Assembly (NCBI GenBank): GCA_001899145.1
Contig: MKVF01000021.1
Span: 434,001 to 498,000, forward strand
Direction: 5' to 3'
Length of the DNA stretch: 64,000 nt
Origin: Flavobacteriia bacterium 40-80
Lineage (GTDB): Bacteria > Bacteroidota > Bacteroidia > Flavobacteriales_D > Crocinitomicaceae
The translations under genes were made by a program, and so were the position numbers. Numbering within the stretch: position 1 is the stretch's first letter; every line of letters starts with the position of its first letter. The notes beneath the pieces were generated by a model. That model worked only from the letters and a program-made list of their open reading frames with translations, ran no database searches and was not told where the DNA came from. This document shows, one piece after another, positions 41,153 to 51,028 of this stretch.

Positions 41153-42208
41153 ATGATAAGATACACTTTGCCTAAAGCCGTGGCGATTTTCGTCCTTGTG
41201 ATGATTTGTATTCCTCAACGCCTGAATGCCTGTACCAGAGTTGTATATAAGGGACCTGATAATACTGTTATCACTGCCCGCTCAATGGACTGGAAAGATG
41301 AAATTGATGCCAATCTCTGGATTTTTCCGAGAGGATTGGAAAGATCAGGAAATGTCGGTGATAAATCAGTGAAATGGACCTCAAAGTATGGCAGTGTTAT
41401 AACCAGCGCATGGGATATTGCTACTGCAGACGGAATCAATGAAAAAGGATTAGTTGCAAATGTACTTTGGCTGGTAGAAAGCGAATATCCGAAATTTGAC
41501 CCGAAAGGATCAAAGCCCGGCATTACGATCGCTGCCTGGGCACAGTATGTATTGGATAACTATGCGACCGTAAAGGAAGCGGTGGACGAATTGCGTAAGG
41601 AGCAATTTGTCATTGTGTCCGACTACATTCCCGGAACGGAAAAATTCACTACACTGCACCTTTCGATTTCAGATGCTACCGGAGATAATGCCATTTTTGA
41701 ATACATTGGTGGTAAATTAAATATTCACCACCACCCATCCTATACCGTTATGACCAATTCCCCGATATTTGAAGAACAGCTGGCCATCAACCGCTACTGG
41801 CAGGGGATTCCCGGAACAATAATGCTTCCCGGAACGAACAGAGCAACAGACAGATATGCCCGGGCTTCTTATTATATCAATGCGATACCGCAGACAACCG
41901 ATATACGCATTGCCGTTGCCAGTGTATTCAGTGTTATCCGGAATTGCTCCGTACCATTCGGAATTTCATCAGAAACCGAACCGAATATTTCATCTACCCG
42001 CTGGAGATCGGTAGCTGACCAGAAGCATCTCGTATATTATTTTGAAACGGTTAAAACACCGAATACTTTTTGGGTAGATTTAAAAAACATCGACTTCAGC
42101 AACAATTCAGGTGCCAGGAGATTAAGTGTAAGTAAAAATGAAACGTATGCCGGGGAAACATCCGGGCAGTTTGTGGCTGCTAAGCCATTTACGTTTGTCG
42201 GTATATAA
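41153..42208 (+). CDS. Choloylglycine hydrolase/penicillin V acylase family (secreted Ntn hydrolase)
   Basis: 351 residues. A signal peptide ends at LNA, leaving Cys27 (CTRVVYKG) as the N-terminal nucleophile of an Ntn hydrolase. Other family residues are seen: Arg and Asp in ITARSMDW, Asn in VMTNSPIFEEQLA and an Arg near TNRATDRYAR. This is the linear amide C-N hydrolase family, which includes bile salt hydrolases, penicillin V acylases and N-acyl homoserine lactone acylases. Normal length; periplasmic location. Substrate cannot be told. Monocistronic. Confidence 0.88.
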   Translation: MIRYTLPKAVAIFVLVMICIPQRLNACTRVVYKGPDNTVITARSMDWKDEIDANLWIFPRGLERSGNVGDKSVKWTSKYGSVITSAWDIATADGINEKGLVANVLWLVESEYPKFDPKGSKPGITIAAWAQYVLDNYATVKEAVDELRKEQFVIVSDYIPGTEKFTTLHLSISDATGDNAIFEYIGGKLNIHHHPSYTVMTNSPIFEEQLAINRYWQGIPGTIMLPGTNRATDRYARASYYINAIPQTTDIRIAVASVFSVIRNCSVPFGISSETEPNISSTRWRSVADQKHLVYYFETVKTPNTFWVDLKNIDFSNNSGARRLSVSKNETYAGETSGQFVAAKPFTFVGI

Positions 42209-42274
42209 GTAGGTGTATTTTATGAGGTTAGTGAATGATTTGATGAGTAGCACTAAAATGTTAAAAGCTTGAGA

Positions 42275-42868
42275 TCACTCCTCATCACCCTGCTCAATAA
42301 CCCTCTCCAGCTCCGTTATAATACGCTCATTTCCCCGGTTATTCTTTTTTGATTGCTTTGGACGAATAACGAACCAGCTGAACGCGATCCATCCCACTGA
42401 AACGGTATAAACAGTGATTGCCATAATAACCGGCATCCTTATGGCATATTCATATAAATAAAGCCCTATTGCAAAAAGCAGTAATAAGTGATATAATCCC
42501 ATTAATCCGGTTTGAATCAGCCGTTCTTTATTTTTAATTTTCAGCAGATTGTCAAAATATTCGCGGCTGCTCATATTTTTGTTAAGCCCTCTGTACAATG
42601 GGAACAGCTTGTTGTAAATGAAAAGAAAAATGCTCATTGCCAAAACAGCCAGTATAATTCCCAATTTGGTGCTCCAGAACAACGGCCGGCACATGATCCA
42701 TATTCCCGCCATTATGGCGATAGTGGCAAACAGGCAGACGTTGGCAATTATTAACTGCCTTAATTTTTGAGACCGCAGCTGTTTTATTTTTTTATGCAAC
42801 GCGTTGATATCAAGTGGTGGAACCGGTTGCTGGTTCCATAATTCTGAAAAATTTATATCCTCACTCAT
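42275..42868 (-). CDS. Membrane protein encoded with an ECF sigma factor (candidate anti-sigma)
   Basis: 197 residues with a cytosolic N-terminus (FSELWNQQPVPPLDINALHK) and four predicted transmembrane helices (about 38-58, 67-88, 118-138, 144-166), then a basic and acidic tail. Its start overlaps the sigma factor's stop by 8 bp. This arrangement suggests a membrane-bound anti-sigma factor or a sensor for the sigma; no zinc-finger anti-sigma motif is present. Confidence 0.65.
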   Translation of the reverse strand: MSEDINFSELWNQQPVPPLDINALHKKIKQLRSQKLRQLIIANVCLFATIAIMAGIWIMCRPLFWSTKLGIILAVLAMSIFLFIYNKLFPLYRGLNKNMSSREYFDNLLKIKNKERLIQTGLMGLYHLLLLFAIGLYLYEYAIRMPVIMAITVYTVSVGWIAFSWFVIRPKQSKKNNRGNERIITELERVIEQGDEE

Positions 42869-43328
42869 TTTCTTTAAATTTTTTGTTCAACTTTTCTTTG
42901 ATTCTGTGAATTTTCACCCGGATATTACTCTCGGAAAACCCCGTAATATTGGCGATCTCGGCTTGCCGGATTCCTTCCAGCTCAAGAGAAATAATAATTC
43001 GTTCGTTTTCAGGTAATTCAGAAATATACTGATACAATAGCTGCACTTTGGGTTCAGGCGATTCCTGCTTTTCTTCCGCGAGATGAACGGGAAGCACTGT
43101 TTTTACCATTCGTTTTTCTTTTTCGATCTGCCGCAGGCAGGTATTAACCGCAATTCTGAAGATCCAGGTTCCGATACCGGCTTCATTTCTGAATTTCGGC
43201 AGTTGCTGCCAAACCGTGATAAACGTTTCCTGAGCCAGGTCCTGAGCGGAACTGAAATCGTTTACATATCCCAGGCAAAGGCGGAATATTTTTTGCCAGT
43301 ACGCTTTATAGATATCTTCGAACTTCAT
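42861..43328 (-). CDS. ECF-type RNA polymerase sigma factor
   Basis: 155 residues with the sigma-70 region 2 (YWQKIFRLCLGYVNDFSSAQDLAQETFITVWQQLPKFR) and region 4 (LPENERIIISLELEGIRQAEIANITGFSESNIRVKIHRIKEKL). Size is normal for an ECF sigma. It overlaps the hydrolase gene by 4 bp (ATGA) and the membrane gene by 8 bp, so the three form one tightly coupled operon. The signal sensed is unknown. Confidence 0.93.
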   Translation of the reverse strand: MKFEDIYKAYWQKIFRLCLGYVNDFSSAQDLAQETFITVWQQLPKFRNEAGIGTWIFRIAVNTCLRQIEKEKRMVKTVLPVHLAEEKQESPEPKVQLLYQYISELPENERIIISLELEGIRQAEIANITGFSESNIRVKIHRIKEKLNKKFKENE

Positions 43329-44173
43329 TCAGCTGCATTTAAGAAATCACGTATTTGCGCAATATACCATTCCGTGTCGTCATACATTATAAAGTGTAAT
43401 CCTTTGGTGGCGTAACGCAAATCTGCTTTTTTCAGATTTTTATACTGTTCTTCAATCACGGTTGTGAAATTGATGAAATAAGATTCCAGCAGAACCAGAG
43501 CTGGGCATTTTATACGGCTGATATTATCCCTTAGATCTGTATTGGAAAAATCACAGTACATTGCTGCAAACGTTTCACGATCTGATTTTACAGACCAGCC
43601 GGCTATCACTTCCTGCATATTCTTGTTTGTTGTCAGGCTGGCGGCAGCTGTATTCTGCATCTGCTGAAACTGATCATCGGTCATACCGGTAATATGCCGG
43701 ATCAGCCCGGAACAATTATTCGTGTCGTTCGATTTAAAGTCGTTGTTTGTCAGCGCTGCAATACAGGGAAGTGCATCCACGATAATTATTTTTTCCGGTA
43801 AGTCAGGGTAATCTGACGCGATCGCCATTGCCAGGCCTCCTCCCATGCTGTGGCCGATAATGATCGGTTTGCTGATATGATTATCCCTGATAAATTGCAC
43901 AATGCCTTTTTCCCAGTTTTTGAAGCTCGCGCCGGCTTTGGGAGCTGTACCCGCAAAACCTGCCATTGTCAGTGTATAACAAGTATAATTCTTCCGGAGA
44001 GATTCAACAGTTTCGCTCCATACATCACCCGAACAGGCGAACCCGGGAAGGAGCAGGACGGATTGATCTCCATTCCCTGTTTTTGATACGTGGAAGGGAT
44101 ATTCATTTACTTGTTGCCCTTTAAGATAAAGGCAGCTGCTCAGAAAGAAAAAAACAGAAATAATACTTCTCAT
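43325..44173 (-). CDS. Secreted alpha/beta hydrolase
   Basis: 282 residues with a signal peptide (IISVFFFLSSCLYLKGQ). The alpha/beta hydrolase fold has oxyanion segment LLPGFACSGDVW, nucleophile elbow GHSMGGG (Ser near residue 109), a likely acid Asp and terminal His in KGLHFIMYDD. First gene of the operon with the ECF sigma and membrane protein, so its expression may be linked to envelope signals. Substrate unknown. Confidence 0.85.
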   Translation of the reverse strand: MRSIISVFFFLSSCLYLKGQQVNEYPFHVSKTGNGDQSVLLLPGFACSGDVWSETVESLRKNYTCYTLTMAGFAGTAPKAGASFKNWEKGIVQFIRDNHISKPIIIGHSMGGGLAMAIASDYPDLPEKIIIVDALPCIAALTNNDFKSNDTNNCSGLIRHITGMTDDQFQQMQNTAAASLTTNKNMQEVIAGWSVKSDRETFAAMYCDFSNTDLRDNISRIKCPALVLLESYFINFTTVIEEQYKNLKKADLRYATKGLHFIMYDDTEWYIAQIRDFLNAAE

Positions 44174-44305
44174 AACTTTTTGTTTTTAATGATGTGTTGT
44201 GGTTTGGATACGGCAATCATTAAAATGTTACATACGTATTGCTTATTTCTGGTGCTGTTTTATTGTGTTTACACGTGACAGCTGTTTTTAGCTTGTATTT
44301 TGCGC

Positions 44306-45604
44306 TTAAAAAGAAGCATCGCTCTGATTGTTGTTAAAAAAGCTCTCTTTCTCTTTGTGCTTCACAATGGAACGCAGGGAAGAATCAGAAGAGAAGTAGC
44401 TTCCTGCCCAGTTGATAAGAATGATCAGGCGGTTTTTTACCGTTAAGATCAGCATCAGGTGGACAAACATCCAGACCAGCCATGCAAAGATCCCGGAGAA
44501 CCTGAAATTAGGCAGATCGACTACTGCTTTGTTCTTACCCACTGTTGCCATGGATCCTAAGTCTTTGTATTCATATTCTTTCCAGTCTATGAAAGAATCA
44601 TTTTTCAAAAGGTTCTTACCCAAAAGCTTTCCCTGATTTTTAGCGACGTTCGCCAATTGGGGATGCCCTTCAGGATATTTCGGCGTTTCCATATAGGCGA
44701 TATCACCTATTGCAAAGATATCCTTATAACCTTCGACCTGATTAAAACGATTTACTTTTAGCCGGTTTCCGCGGACGTATTGCGCTTTGTCGAGTCCCTG
44801 GATGCTGTTCGCAACGACACCGGCAGACCAGATCAGGTTGTAGGTTGGTATTTGCTCTCCGTTTGCAAGCGTAGCGATATGTCCGTCATAATCTTTGACA
44901 ACCATTTGCGTCCGGACGTTAATTCCCAGGTCTTCCAGGTATTTTCTGGATTTTTTGTGAGCATTTTCACTCATGGGATTCAGCACATTCGGGCTGCCTT
45001 CTATCAGGTGGATTTTCAGTCTGCTGAAGTCAAAAAACGTATAATCTTTCGGCAGAATTTTATTTCGCATTTCAGCCAGCGAACCTGCCAGCTCTACTCC
45101 TGTCGGGCCTCCTCCGACAATAACGATATTCAGGTGCTTTTCAATCTCTTCCGGGTCTTTCGTGTTCAAAACCGACTCAAAATTATTTAAAATATGGTTG
45201 TGCATTTGCGTTGCTTCCTCGGTCGCTTTTAATGTCAGCGCATATTTTTCCAGGTTTTTGTTTCCGAAGAAGTTCGTTTTACATCCATATCCCAGCACGA
45301 GATAATCGTAGCTGAATTCACCGATATTGGTAATTACTTTTTTTTCGTCTGTATTAACAACTTCGACAGCAGCCATCTTGAATTCCATATTTTTTGTCCC
45401 CTGAAAAACTTTCCTGAACGGGAAAATAATGCTGTTGACATCCAGCATGGAGCAGGCAACCTGGTAAAACAAAGGCTGGAACATGTGATGATTCTGTTTG
45501 TCGATAAGCAGGATGTCATAATTTCCTTTGTTTTTCAATGCTTTTGCGAATTCCATTCCGGCGAACCCTCCGCCTACAAGAATGACTTTTTTCCTTTTGC
45601 TCAT
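44306..45604 (-). CDS. ndh: Type II NADH dehydrogenase
   Basis: 432 residues. Two dinucleotide-binding folds: FAD site VILVGGGFAGMEFAKAL at residues 8-24 and NADH site IVIVGGGPTGVELAGSL at about 157-173, plus the C-terminal amphipathic/hydrophobic segment (IFAWLVWMFVHLMLIL) that anchors NDH-2 to the inner membrane. Oxidises NADH with quinone without proton pumping. A TAACTTTG -7 box lies at 45644-45637, 33 bp before the start. Single gene. Confidence 0.9.
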   Translation of the reverse strand: MSKRKKVILVGGGFAGMEFAKALKNKGNYDILLIDKQNHHMFQPLFYQVACSMLDVNSIIFPFRKVFQGTKNMEFKMAAVEVVNTDEKKVITNIGEFSYDYLVLGYGCKTNFFGNKNLEKYALTLKATEEATQMHNHILNNFESVLNTKDPEEIEKHLNIVIVGGGPTGVELAGSLAEMRNKILPKDYTFFDFSRLKIHLIEGSPNVLNPMSENAHKKSRKYLEDLGINVRTQMVVKDYDGHIATLANGEQIPTYNLIWSAGVVANSIQGLDKAQYVRGNRLKVNRFNQVEGYKDIFAIGDIAYMETPKYPEGHPQLANVAKNQGKLLGKNLLKNDSFIDWKEYEYKDLGSMATVGKNKAVVDLPNFRFSGIFAWLVWMFVHLMLILTVKNRLIILINWAGSYFSSDSSLRSIVKHKEKESFFNNNQSDASF

Positions 45605-45636
45605 AAATCTGTAAAATTTACTGTCCTGCTATCCTG

Positions 45637-45644
45637 CAAAGTTA
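45637..45644 (-). promoter_or_regulatory. -7 box of the ndh promoter
   Basis: On the minus strand TAACTTTG, consensus TAnnTTTG, 33 bp upstream of the ndh start. No clear -33 TTTG at the ideal spacing. Confidence 0.4.
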
Positions 45645-45724
45645 TCAACATACCAAAAACAACATAGTATTATTATCTTTTTTTAAGAGAATGGCGTACC
45701 TTTACCATAAGTTTATTTTAAAAT

Positions 45725-46945
45725 ATGAAATTTGAAGATTACCGGATAGCGGAAAGTATCAAAAAAGCGTTGTCAGAACTGAAATTTAAGAAGCCTACTG
45801 ATATTCAGTTCAAAGCAATCACGCCGATTTTGAACGGAGAAGATGTTCTGGCTATTGCCCAGACAGGAACGGGAAAAACCGCTGCGTTTGTGATTCCTGC
45901 TATTGAAATGGTGCTTCAGGAGAAAAAACGTCATGCAGATGCGCATATTCGTTGCCTGACGCTGGTTCCGACACGCGAGCTGGCTGTTCAGATCTCAAAA
46001 GTTTTTGAAGAGATAGGGAAGTATTCCAAGCTGAAAGTTGCCTGCCTTCACGGAGGTGTAGAGCAGGAAAAGCAGATTCAGAGCCTTACAGCGGGAGCAG
46101 ACGTGCTGGTAACTACTCCAGGTAGGATGTTTGACCTGATCCATCAGGGATTTGCAGATATCAGTAAGCTGAAAATGCTGATCCTGGATGAAGCGGACCT
46201 TATGCTGGATCTGGGATTTTACAAAGATGTTACAGATACATTAAAGCATATTCCGAAAAAACGGCAAACCCTGTTTTTCTCCGCTACGATAGATAAGAAA
46301 ATAAAAAAGCTGGCTTATTCGGTGGTGAAGAATGCCATAAGAATTCAGATTTCACCTAAGAATCCGGTAGCGAAAAATATTGATCACGCAGTTGTGTTTG
46401 TTGAAATGGACGACAAGCGCTTTTTCCTGGAGAATATCCTGAAAGAATATGAGAATAAAAAATTTGTAGTGTTTGTCAGAACGAAAGTCCGGGCGGAACG
46501 TGTGGTCAAAGCAATGGAGCGTGTGGAGCTGAAAAGTGTTTTTCTTCACGGTGGAATAGAGCAGAAGGAGCGGTTTAAAATACTGGAGGCATTCCGGAAT
46601 GGCGAAGAACGGGTTTTGGTGACAACGGATGTCGCTGCCCGGGGAATTGATATTCCGGACGTGGAATATGTGATTAATTATGACCTTCCTGATAATCCTG
46701 AAAATTATGTCCATCGTGTCGGGCGTACAGGTCGTGGAAGAAACAGAGGTCAGGCTTTATCATTTTGCAGCGATACAGAAGTTCTATTATTGGAGGCAAT
46801 TGAAGAGTATACAGGAGAGGAAATTTTACAATACGAGGTCAAACCGGAAGATTATGACCAGATTATCTTCGGTTCGGAAGACAGCTCAAATGACTGGAAA
46901 CGACTGATGAAGCAGTTTGAAACAGACGAATGGCTTGATAAATAG
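45725..46945 (+). CDS. DEAD-box RNA helicase
   Basis: 406 residues with the complete helicase core: Q motif near PTDIQFKAI, motif I AQTGTGKT, Ia PTRELA, Ib TPGR, II DEAD, III SAT, IV FVRTK, V TTDVAARGIDIP and VI HRVGRTGR. Closest to RhlE-type helicases of Bacteroidota, with almost no C-terminal extension. Acts on RNA in ribosome assembly or mRNA turnover. Stand-alone gene, divergent from ndh. Confidence 0.93.
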   Translation: MKFEDYRIAESIKKALSELKFKKPTDIQFKAITPILNGEDVLAIAQTGTGKTAAFVIPAIEMVLQEKKRHADAHIRCLTLVPTRELAVQISKVFEEIGKYSKLKVACLHGGVEQEKQIQSLTAGADVLVTTPGRMFDLIHQGFADISKLKMLILDEADLMLDLGFYKDVTDTLKHIPKKRQTLFFSATIDKKIKKLAYSVVKNAIRIQISPKNPVAKNIDHAVVFVEMDDKRFFLENILKEYENKKFVVFVRTKVRAERVVKAMERVELKSVFLHGGIEQKERFKILEAFRNGEERVLVTTDVAARGIDIPDVEYVINYDLPDNPENYVHRVGRTGRGRNRGQALSFCSDTEVLLLEAIEEYTGEEILQYEVKPEDYDQIIFGSEDSSNDWKRLMKQFETDEWLDK

Positions 46946-47010
46946 AATCAGATTTTAAACGTTTGAAGCCAGACCGTCAGGCTTTAGAAATGTGCATGGG
47001 AAAAATAAGG

Positions 47011-48015
47011 TCAGACGATATTCACTTCCCGTTCCAGCTCAATTCCGAAATGATCCTTAATGGATCCGATGATCTGTGTTGAGAGATTAAAAATATCATG
47101 TCCCTTTGCATTTCCGTAATTTACCAGCACCAGCGCCTGGTTTTTATGAACGCCGTACTGATCAATGGTTTTTCCTTTCCAGCCATCCTGTTCGATCAGC
47201 CATCCTGCCGGAATTTTTACTTCTGTAGCACTTACCGGATAAGAAGGAATATTCGGGTATTTTTCCTTCAGGCTGTTGAACAGCTCAACAGCAATAACAG
47301 GATTTTTAAAGAAGCTGCCCGCGTTTCCGATTTCTTTCGGATCGGGTAATTTAGAAGAGCGGATCCGGATTACCGCATCGCTGACATCCTTTATCGTCGG
47401 TTGGGAGACTCCCATTGCTTCCAGCTCAGACAGGATCGCTCCGTAAGAAGTGTTGATGATCGGATTTTTGGTTAACCGGTAAGTAACAGACAAAATGATA
47501 TACCGGCCTTTTAAATGCCGTTTAAACACGCTTTCTCTGTACCCGAACCGGCATTCTTCCGCATTGAATGTATGAATTTCTTTTGTATCGATATGATAAG
47601 CTTCCAGTTCCTCGAAAACATCTTTGATCTCCACGCCGTACGCACCGATATTCTGCATAGGGCTTGCTCCGACACTTCCCGGAATTAACGAAAGGTTTTC
47701 AATTCCGCCCCAGTTGTTTTGAATGGCATGCAGAACGAATTGATGCCAGATTTCACCTGCGGCCGCTTTTACATACACATATTGATCCGTTTCCTTTACA
47801 ACTTCAATACCTTTTAAATTGATCTTTAAAACCAGCCCTCCCGGATTTTGTGTGAACAAGATATTGCTGCCTCCGCCGAGTACGAGGTAATTATCGGTGG
47901 TTTTCAGGGAAAGATGCTCCAGATCTTCTGTTGAGCAAATTTCAGTAAACGATGCTGCCACAGCAGAAATCCCGAATGTATTGAATGGTTTTAAATCAAT
48001 ATTATGCTGTATCAT
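47011..48015 (-). CDS. murB: UDP-N-acetylmuramate dehydrogenase MurB
   Basis: Peptidoglycan synthesis enzyme, 334 residues from ATG at 48015; the longer in-frame start at 48045 overlaps the accC terminator and promoter boxes. FAD domain with YLVLGGGSNILF, GSVGASPMQNIGAYGVEI, then FGYRESVFK and the type I MurB C-terminal domain ending with the KIPAGWLIEQDGWKGK segment. A TAnnTTTG box (TAAATTTG at 48028-48021) lies only 6 bp before the start, so the transcript may be nearly leaderless. Confidence 0.93.
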   Translation of the reverse strand: MIQHNIDLKPFNTFGISAVAASFTEICSTEDLEHLSLKTTDNYLVLGGGSNILFTQNPGGLVLKINLKGIEVVKETDQYVYVKAAAGEIWHQFVLHAIQNNWGGIENLSLIPGSVGASPMQNIGAYGVEIKDVFEELEAYHIDTKEIHTFNAEECRFGYRESVFKRHLKGRYIILSVTYRLTKNPIINTSYGAILSELEAMGVSQPTIKDVSDAVIRIRSSKLPDPKEIGNAGSFFKNPVIAVELFNSLKEKYPNIPSYPVSATEVKIPAGWLIEQDGWKGKTIDQYGVHKNQALVLVNYGNAKGHDIFNLSTQIIGSIKDHFGIELEREVNIV

Positions 48016-48043
48016 GGACACAAATTTAGCAAAAGTAAGCAGC

Positions 48044-48073
48044 AAAAAAAACGCTCCGTGATTTTCGGAGCGT
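48044..48073 (-). terminator. Terminator downstream of accC
   Basis: Stem ACGCTCCG/CGGAGCGT (8 bp) followed on the minus strand by a run of Ts, 7 bp after the accC stop. Confidence 0.88.
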
Positions 48074-48079
48074 CTCTAT

Positions 48080-49414
48080 TTAGAACTTGAATGTTTCCAT
48101 AAATTTCGTTGTGAAGTTTCCTTCCTTGAAATCTTCGTTCTCCATCAGCTTCTGATGGAAAGGAATAGTTGTCTTAATTCCTTCGATGATATATTCATCC
48201 AATGCACGTTTCATTTTAAGGATTGCTTCTTCTCTTGTCTGAGCGACAACGATCAGCTTTGAAATCATTGAATCGTAATTCGGAGGAATAATATAACCGG
48301 CGTAAGCATGCGTATCAATTCTTACACCGTGTCCTCCCGGACAGTGATAAGAAGTGATTTTTCCCGGTGACGGACGGAAGTCATTATATGGATCTTCCGC
48401 GTTGATACGGCACTGAATCGCGTGCATCTGAGGATAGTAATTCTTTCCGGAAATGGTATATCCCGAAGCAATTTTGATCTGCTCTTTGATCAGGTCGTAA
48501 TTGATTACTTCTTCGGTAATGGTATGTTCTACCTGAATACGTGTATTCATTTCCATGAAGTAGAAGTTACGATGTTTGTCTACCAGGAATTCTACTGTAC
48601 CAACACCTTCATAGTTAACGGCTTTCGCTGCTTTGATTGCGGCTTCTCCCATTGCTTCACGCAGTTCATCCGTCATGAAAGGAGAAGGCGTTTCTTCTAC
48701 TAACTTCTGATGTCTTCTCTGAATAGAACAGTCCCTTTCTGAAAGGTGGCAAACAGTACCGAACTGGTCTCCTGCAATTTGAATTTCGATATGGCGGGGC
48801 TCTTCCACGAATTTCTCCATGTAGATTCCGTCATTACCAAAAGCAGCACCTGCTTCTTGTCTTGCGGAATCCCATGCCGGCTCCAGATCTTCCGGTTTCC
48901 ATACGATCCGCATTCCGCGGCCACCACCACCAGCCGTAGCTTTAAGAATGATCGGGTAACCAACGATTTCTGCCTGTTTAAGAGCATCATCCAGGTCTTT
49001 CAGCAGTCCTTCAGAACCGGGAACAACAGGTACACCTGCAGCAATCATTGTTGCTTTTGCAGTTGCTTTATCTCCCATTGCGTTTATCTGGTCAGGAAGG
49101 GCACCGATAAATTTAATTCCGTGCTGCTGGCAGATTTCAGAGAATTTAGCATTCTCCGAAAGGAATCCGTAGCCCGGATGGATAGCATCTGCATTTGTGA
49201 TTTCTGCAGCTGCGATAATATTCGGTATGGAAAGGTAAGACTGTGCGCTGACAGCAGGTCCGATACAAACGGCCTCATCAGCGAATCTTACAGGTAAACT
49301 ATCTTTGTCTGCAGTAGAATAAACAGCTACTGTTTTGATTCCCATTTCCTTACATGTTCTGATAACACGTAAAGCGATTTCACCACGATTGGCAATAAGT
49401 ATTTTTTTAAACAT
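48080..49414 (-). CDS. accC: Biotin carboxylase subunit of acetyl-CoA carboxylase
   Basis: 444 residues starting [16 protein letters not shown] (ATG at 49414). ATP-grasp enzyme that carboxylates the biotin of AccB. Motifs: N-terminal IANRGEIA, glycine-rich [12 protein letters not shown], catalytic [14 protein letters not shown] and CRINAEDP. Normal length. Last gene of the DUF177-rpmF-plsX-fabH-accB-accC cluster. Confidence 0.96.
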   Translation of the reverse strand: MFKKILIANRGEIALRVIRTCKEMGIKTVAVYSTADKDSLPVRFADEAVCIGPAVSAQSYLSIPNIIAAAEITNADAIHPGYGFLSENAKFSEICQQHGIKFIGALPDQINAMGDKATAKATMIAAGVPVVPGSEGLLKDLDDALKQAEIVGYPIILKATAGGGGRGMRIVWKPEDLEPAWDSARQEAGAAFGNDGIYMEKFVEEPRHIEIQIAGDQFGTVCHLSERDCSIQRRHQKLVEETPSPFMTDELREAMGEAAIKAAKAVNYEGVGTVEFLVDKHRNFYFMEMNTRIQVEHTITEEVINYDLIKEQIKIASGYTISGKNYYPQMHAIQCRINAEDPYNDFRPSPGKITSYHCPGGHGVRIDTHAYAGYIIPPNYDSMISKLIVVAQTREEAILKMKRALDEYIIEGIKTTIPFHQKLMENEDFKEGNFTTKFMETFKF

Positions 49415-49435
49415 ACTCAACAATTTAGGGGTGTA

Positions 49436-49472
49436 TAAAAAGAATGGAGATATTTTTTGTCATATCTCCATT
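49436..49472 (-). terminator. Hairpin with T-run between accB and accC
   Basis: Stem AATGGAGATAT/ATATCTCCATT (11 bp, 8-base loop) followed on the minus strand by CTTTTT, 18 bp after accB. It could attenuate transcription into accC. Confidence 0.6.
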
Positions 49473-49489
49473 AAAAGTGTCTTGTTTAA

Positions 49490-49996
49490 TTAAGCAGGAT
49501 CTACCAGGAAAAGAGGTTGATCGTATTCTACAGGAGTTGCATCGTCTGCTAAGACTTTGACTATTTTTCCTGAGATTTCCGCTTCGATCTCGTTGAATAA
49601 CTTCATCGCTTCGATGATGCAGACAGCCTGTCCTTTCTGGATAGAAGAGCCTACCTGAACAAATGGATCCTTATCCGGAGAAGAAGAACGATAGAAAGTA
49701 CCGATCATCGGTGATTTCACAGTAATATATTTGCTTTCATCGCTCGCAGGTGCTGCCGGTTTTTGAGCTGCCGGTGCTTCTGCCGCTACAGCAGGTGCTG
49801 CTATCTGCGGTGCAGGAATCGCTACCGGAGCAGCAGCCATAGGAGCTGTTGCCTGAATAATTACGGGCTGTTGATCTTTGGATGATTTATTTTCCGATTT
49901 AATAGTGATTTTGAAGTCTTTTTGCTCGATTTCAACTTCTGTTACGCCGCTTTTGGCAACAAATTTTATTAAATCCTGAATCTCACTTAAATTCAT
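49490..49996 (-). CDS. accB: Biotin carboxyl carrier protein
   Basis: 168 residues. N-terminal helix ([23 protein letters not shown]), an Ala/Pro-rich flexible linker (about 55-90) and a biotinyl domain with the EAMKLFNEI motif whose Lys carries biotin. First committed step of fatty-acid synthesis with AccC. Lies 38 bp after fabH and 75 bp before accC. Confidence 0.95.
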   Translation of the reverse strand: MNLSEIQDLIKFVAKSGVTEVEIEQKDFKITIKSENKSSKDQQPVIIQATAPMAAAPVAIPAPQIAAPAVAAEAPAAQKPAAPASDESKYITVKSPMIGTFYRSSSPDKDPFVQVGSSIQKGQAVCIIEAMKLFNEIEAEISGKIVKVLADDATPVEYDQPLFLVDPA

Positions 49997-50034
49997 AATA
50001 CTCGATTATTAGATGATGTGAATATATAATTTTT

Positions 50035-51027
50035 TTACGAGTTATAAGCCCATTTCAGATAAATTGCGCCCCAGGTGAAACCGCCTCCGAAAGCTGAAAG
50101 GATCAGATTATCTCCTTTTTTCAACTGTTTTTCCCAATCCCAAAGGCACAATGGGAGTGTTCCTGCAGTTGTGTTTCCGTAGCGTTGAATGTTTACCATT
50201 ACCTTTTCTTTAGGCAATCCCATTCTTTCAGCAGTAGCATCAATAATTCTTAAATTTGCCTGATGAGGAACCAACCAGTCCACATCTTCGCTCGTAAGAT
50301 TATTTCTTTCCATTATTTCAGCTGAAACTTCAGCCATATTTGTAACAGCGAACTTAAATACAGTTTTACCTTCCTGCTTTACAAAGTGCATTCTGTTGGT
50401 AACGGTTTCAATAGTAGCCGGGTTTACACTTCCTCCTGCAGGTTGCAGCAGGTATTGTCTTCCGGCACCATCACTTTTCAGGATCGCGTCCTGGATCCCC
50501 AAGCCTTCCTCGTTTGGTTCGAGCAGGGCGACACCTCCTCCGTCACCAAAAATAACGCAGGTTGTCCTGTCTTCATAGTTTAAGATGCTGCTCATTTTAT
50601 CAACTCCAATAACTAATACTTTTTTGTATTGTCCGGATTCGATAAATTTCGCACCTGTCTCCAGCGCGTAAATAAATCCTGAGCAGGCAGCAATAATGTC
50701 ATATCCCCAGGCATTTTTCATTCCTACTTTGTCACAGACAACATTTGCAGTGCTTGGAAACGGATAATCGGGAGTTACAGTAGCCAGAATGACCAGCTCG
50801 ATATCAAGAGGGTCAATATTCTTTTTAGCCAACAATTGGTTAACAGCTGCCGTTGCTATGTCAGAAGTCGCACCTTCCTTCATCAACCTCCTTTCTGCAA
50901 TTCCTGTTCTCGTTAAAATCCATTCATTAGAGGTATCCACGACCTTTGCCAGATCATCATTTGTAACGACTGTATCAGGTACATAGCCCTGAATTCCTGT
51001 TATTGCAGCTGTTATTTTTTTCACCAT
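50035..51027 (-). CDS. fabH: Beta-ketoacyl-ACP synthase III
   Basis: 330 residues from ATG at 51027 (1 bp after the plsX stop; the frame runs further upstream only inside plsX). Starts fatty-acid elongation by condensing an acyl-CoA with malonyl-ACP. Catalytic Cys in IIAACSGFIYAL (about residue 113), His in VPHQANLRII and Asn in RYGNTTAGT. Normal length. Confidence 0.96.
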   Translation of the reverse strand: MVKKITAAITGIQGYVPDTVVTNDDLAKVVDTSNEWILTRTGIAERRLMKEGATSDIATAAVNQLLAKKNIDPLDIELVILATVTPDYPFPSTANVVCDKVGMKNAWGYDIIAACSGFIYALETGAKFIESGQYKKVLVIGVDKMSSILNYEDRTTCVIFGDGGGVALLEPNEEGLGIQDAILKSDGAGRQYLLQPAGGSVNPATIETVTNRMHFVKQEGKTVFKFAVTNMAEVSAEIMERNNLTSEDVDWLVPHQANLRIIDATAERMGLPKEKVMVNIQRYGNTTAGTLPLCLWDWEKQLKKGDNLILSAFGGGFTWGAIYLKWAYNS

Positions 51028-51028
51028 A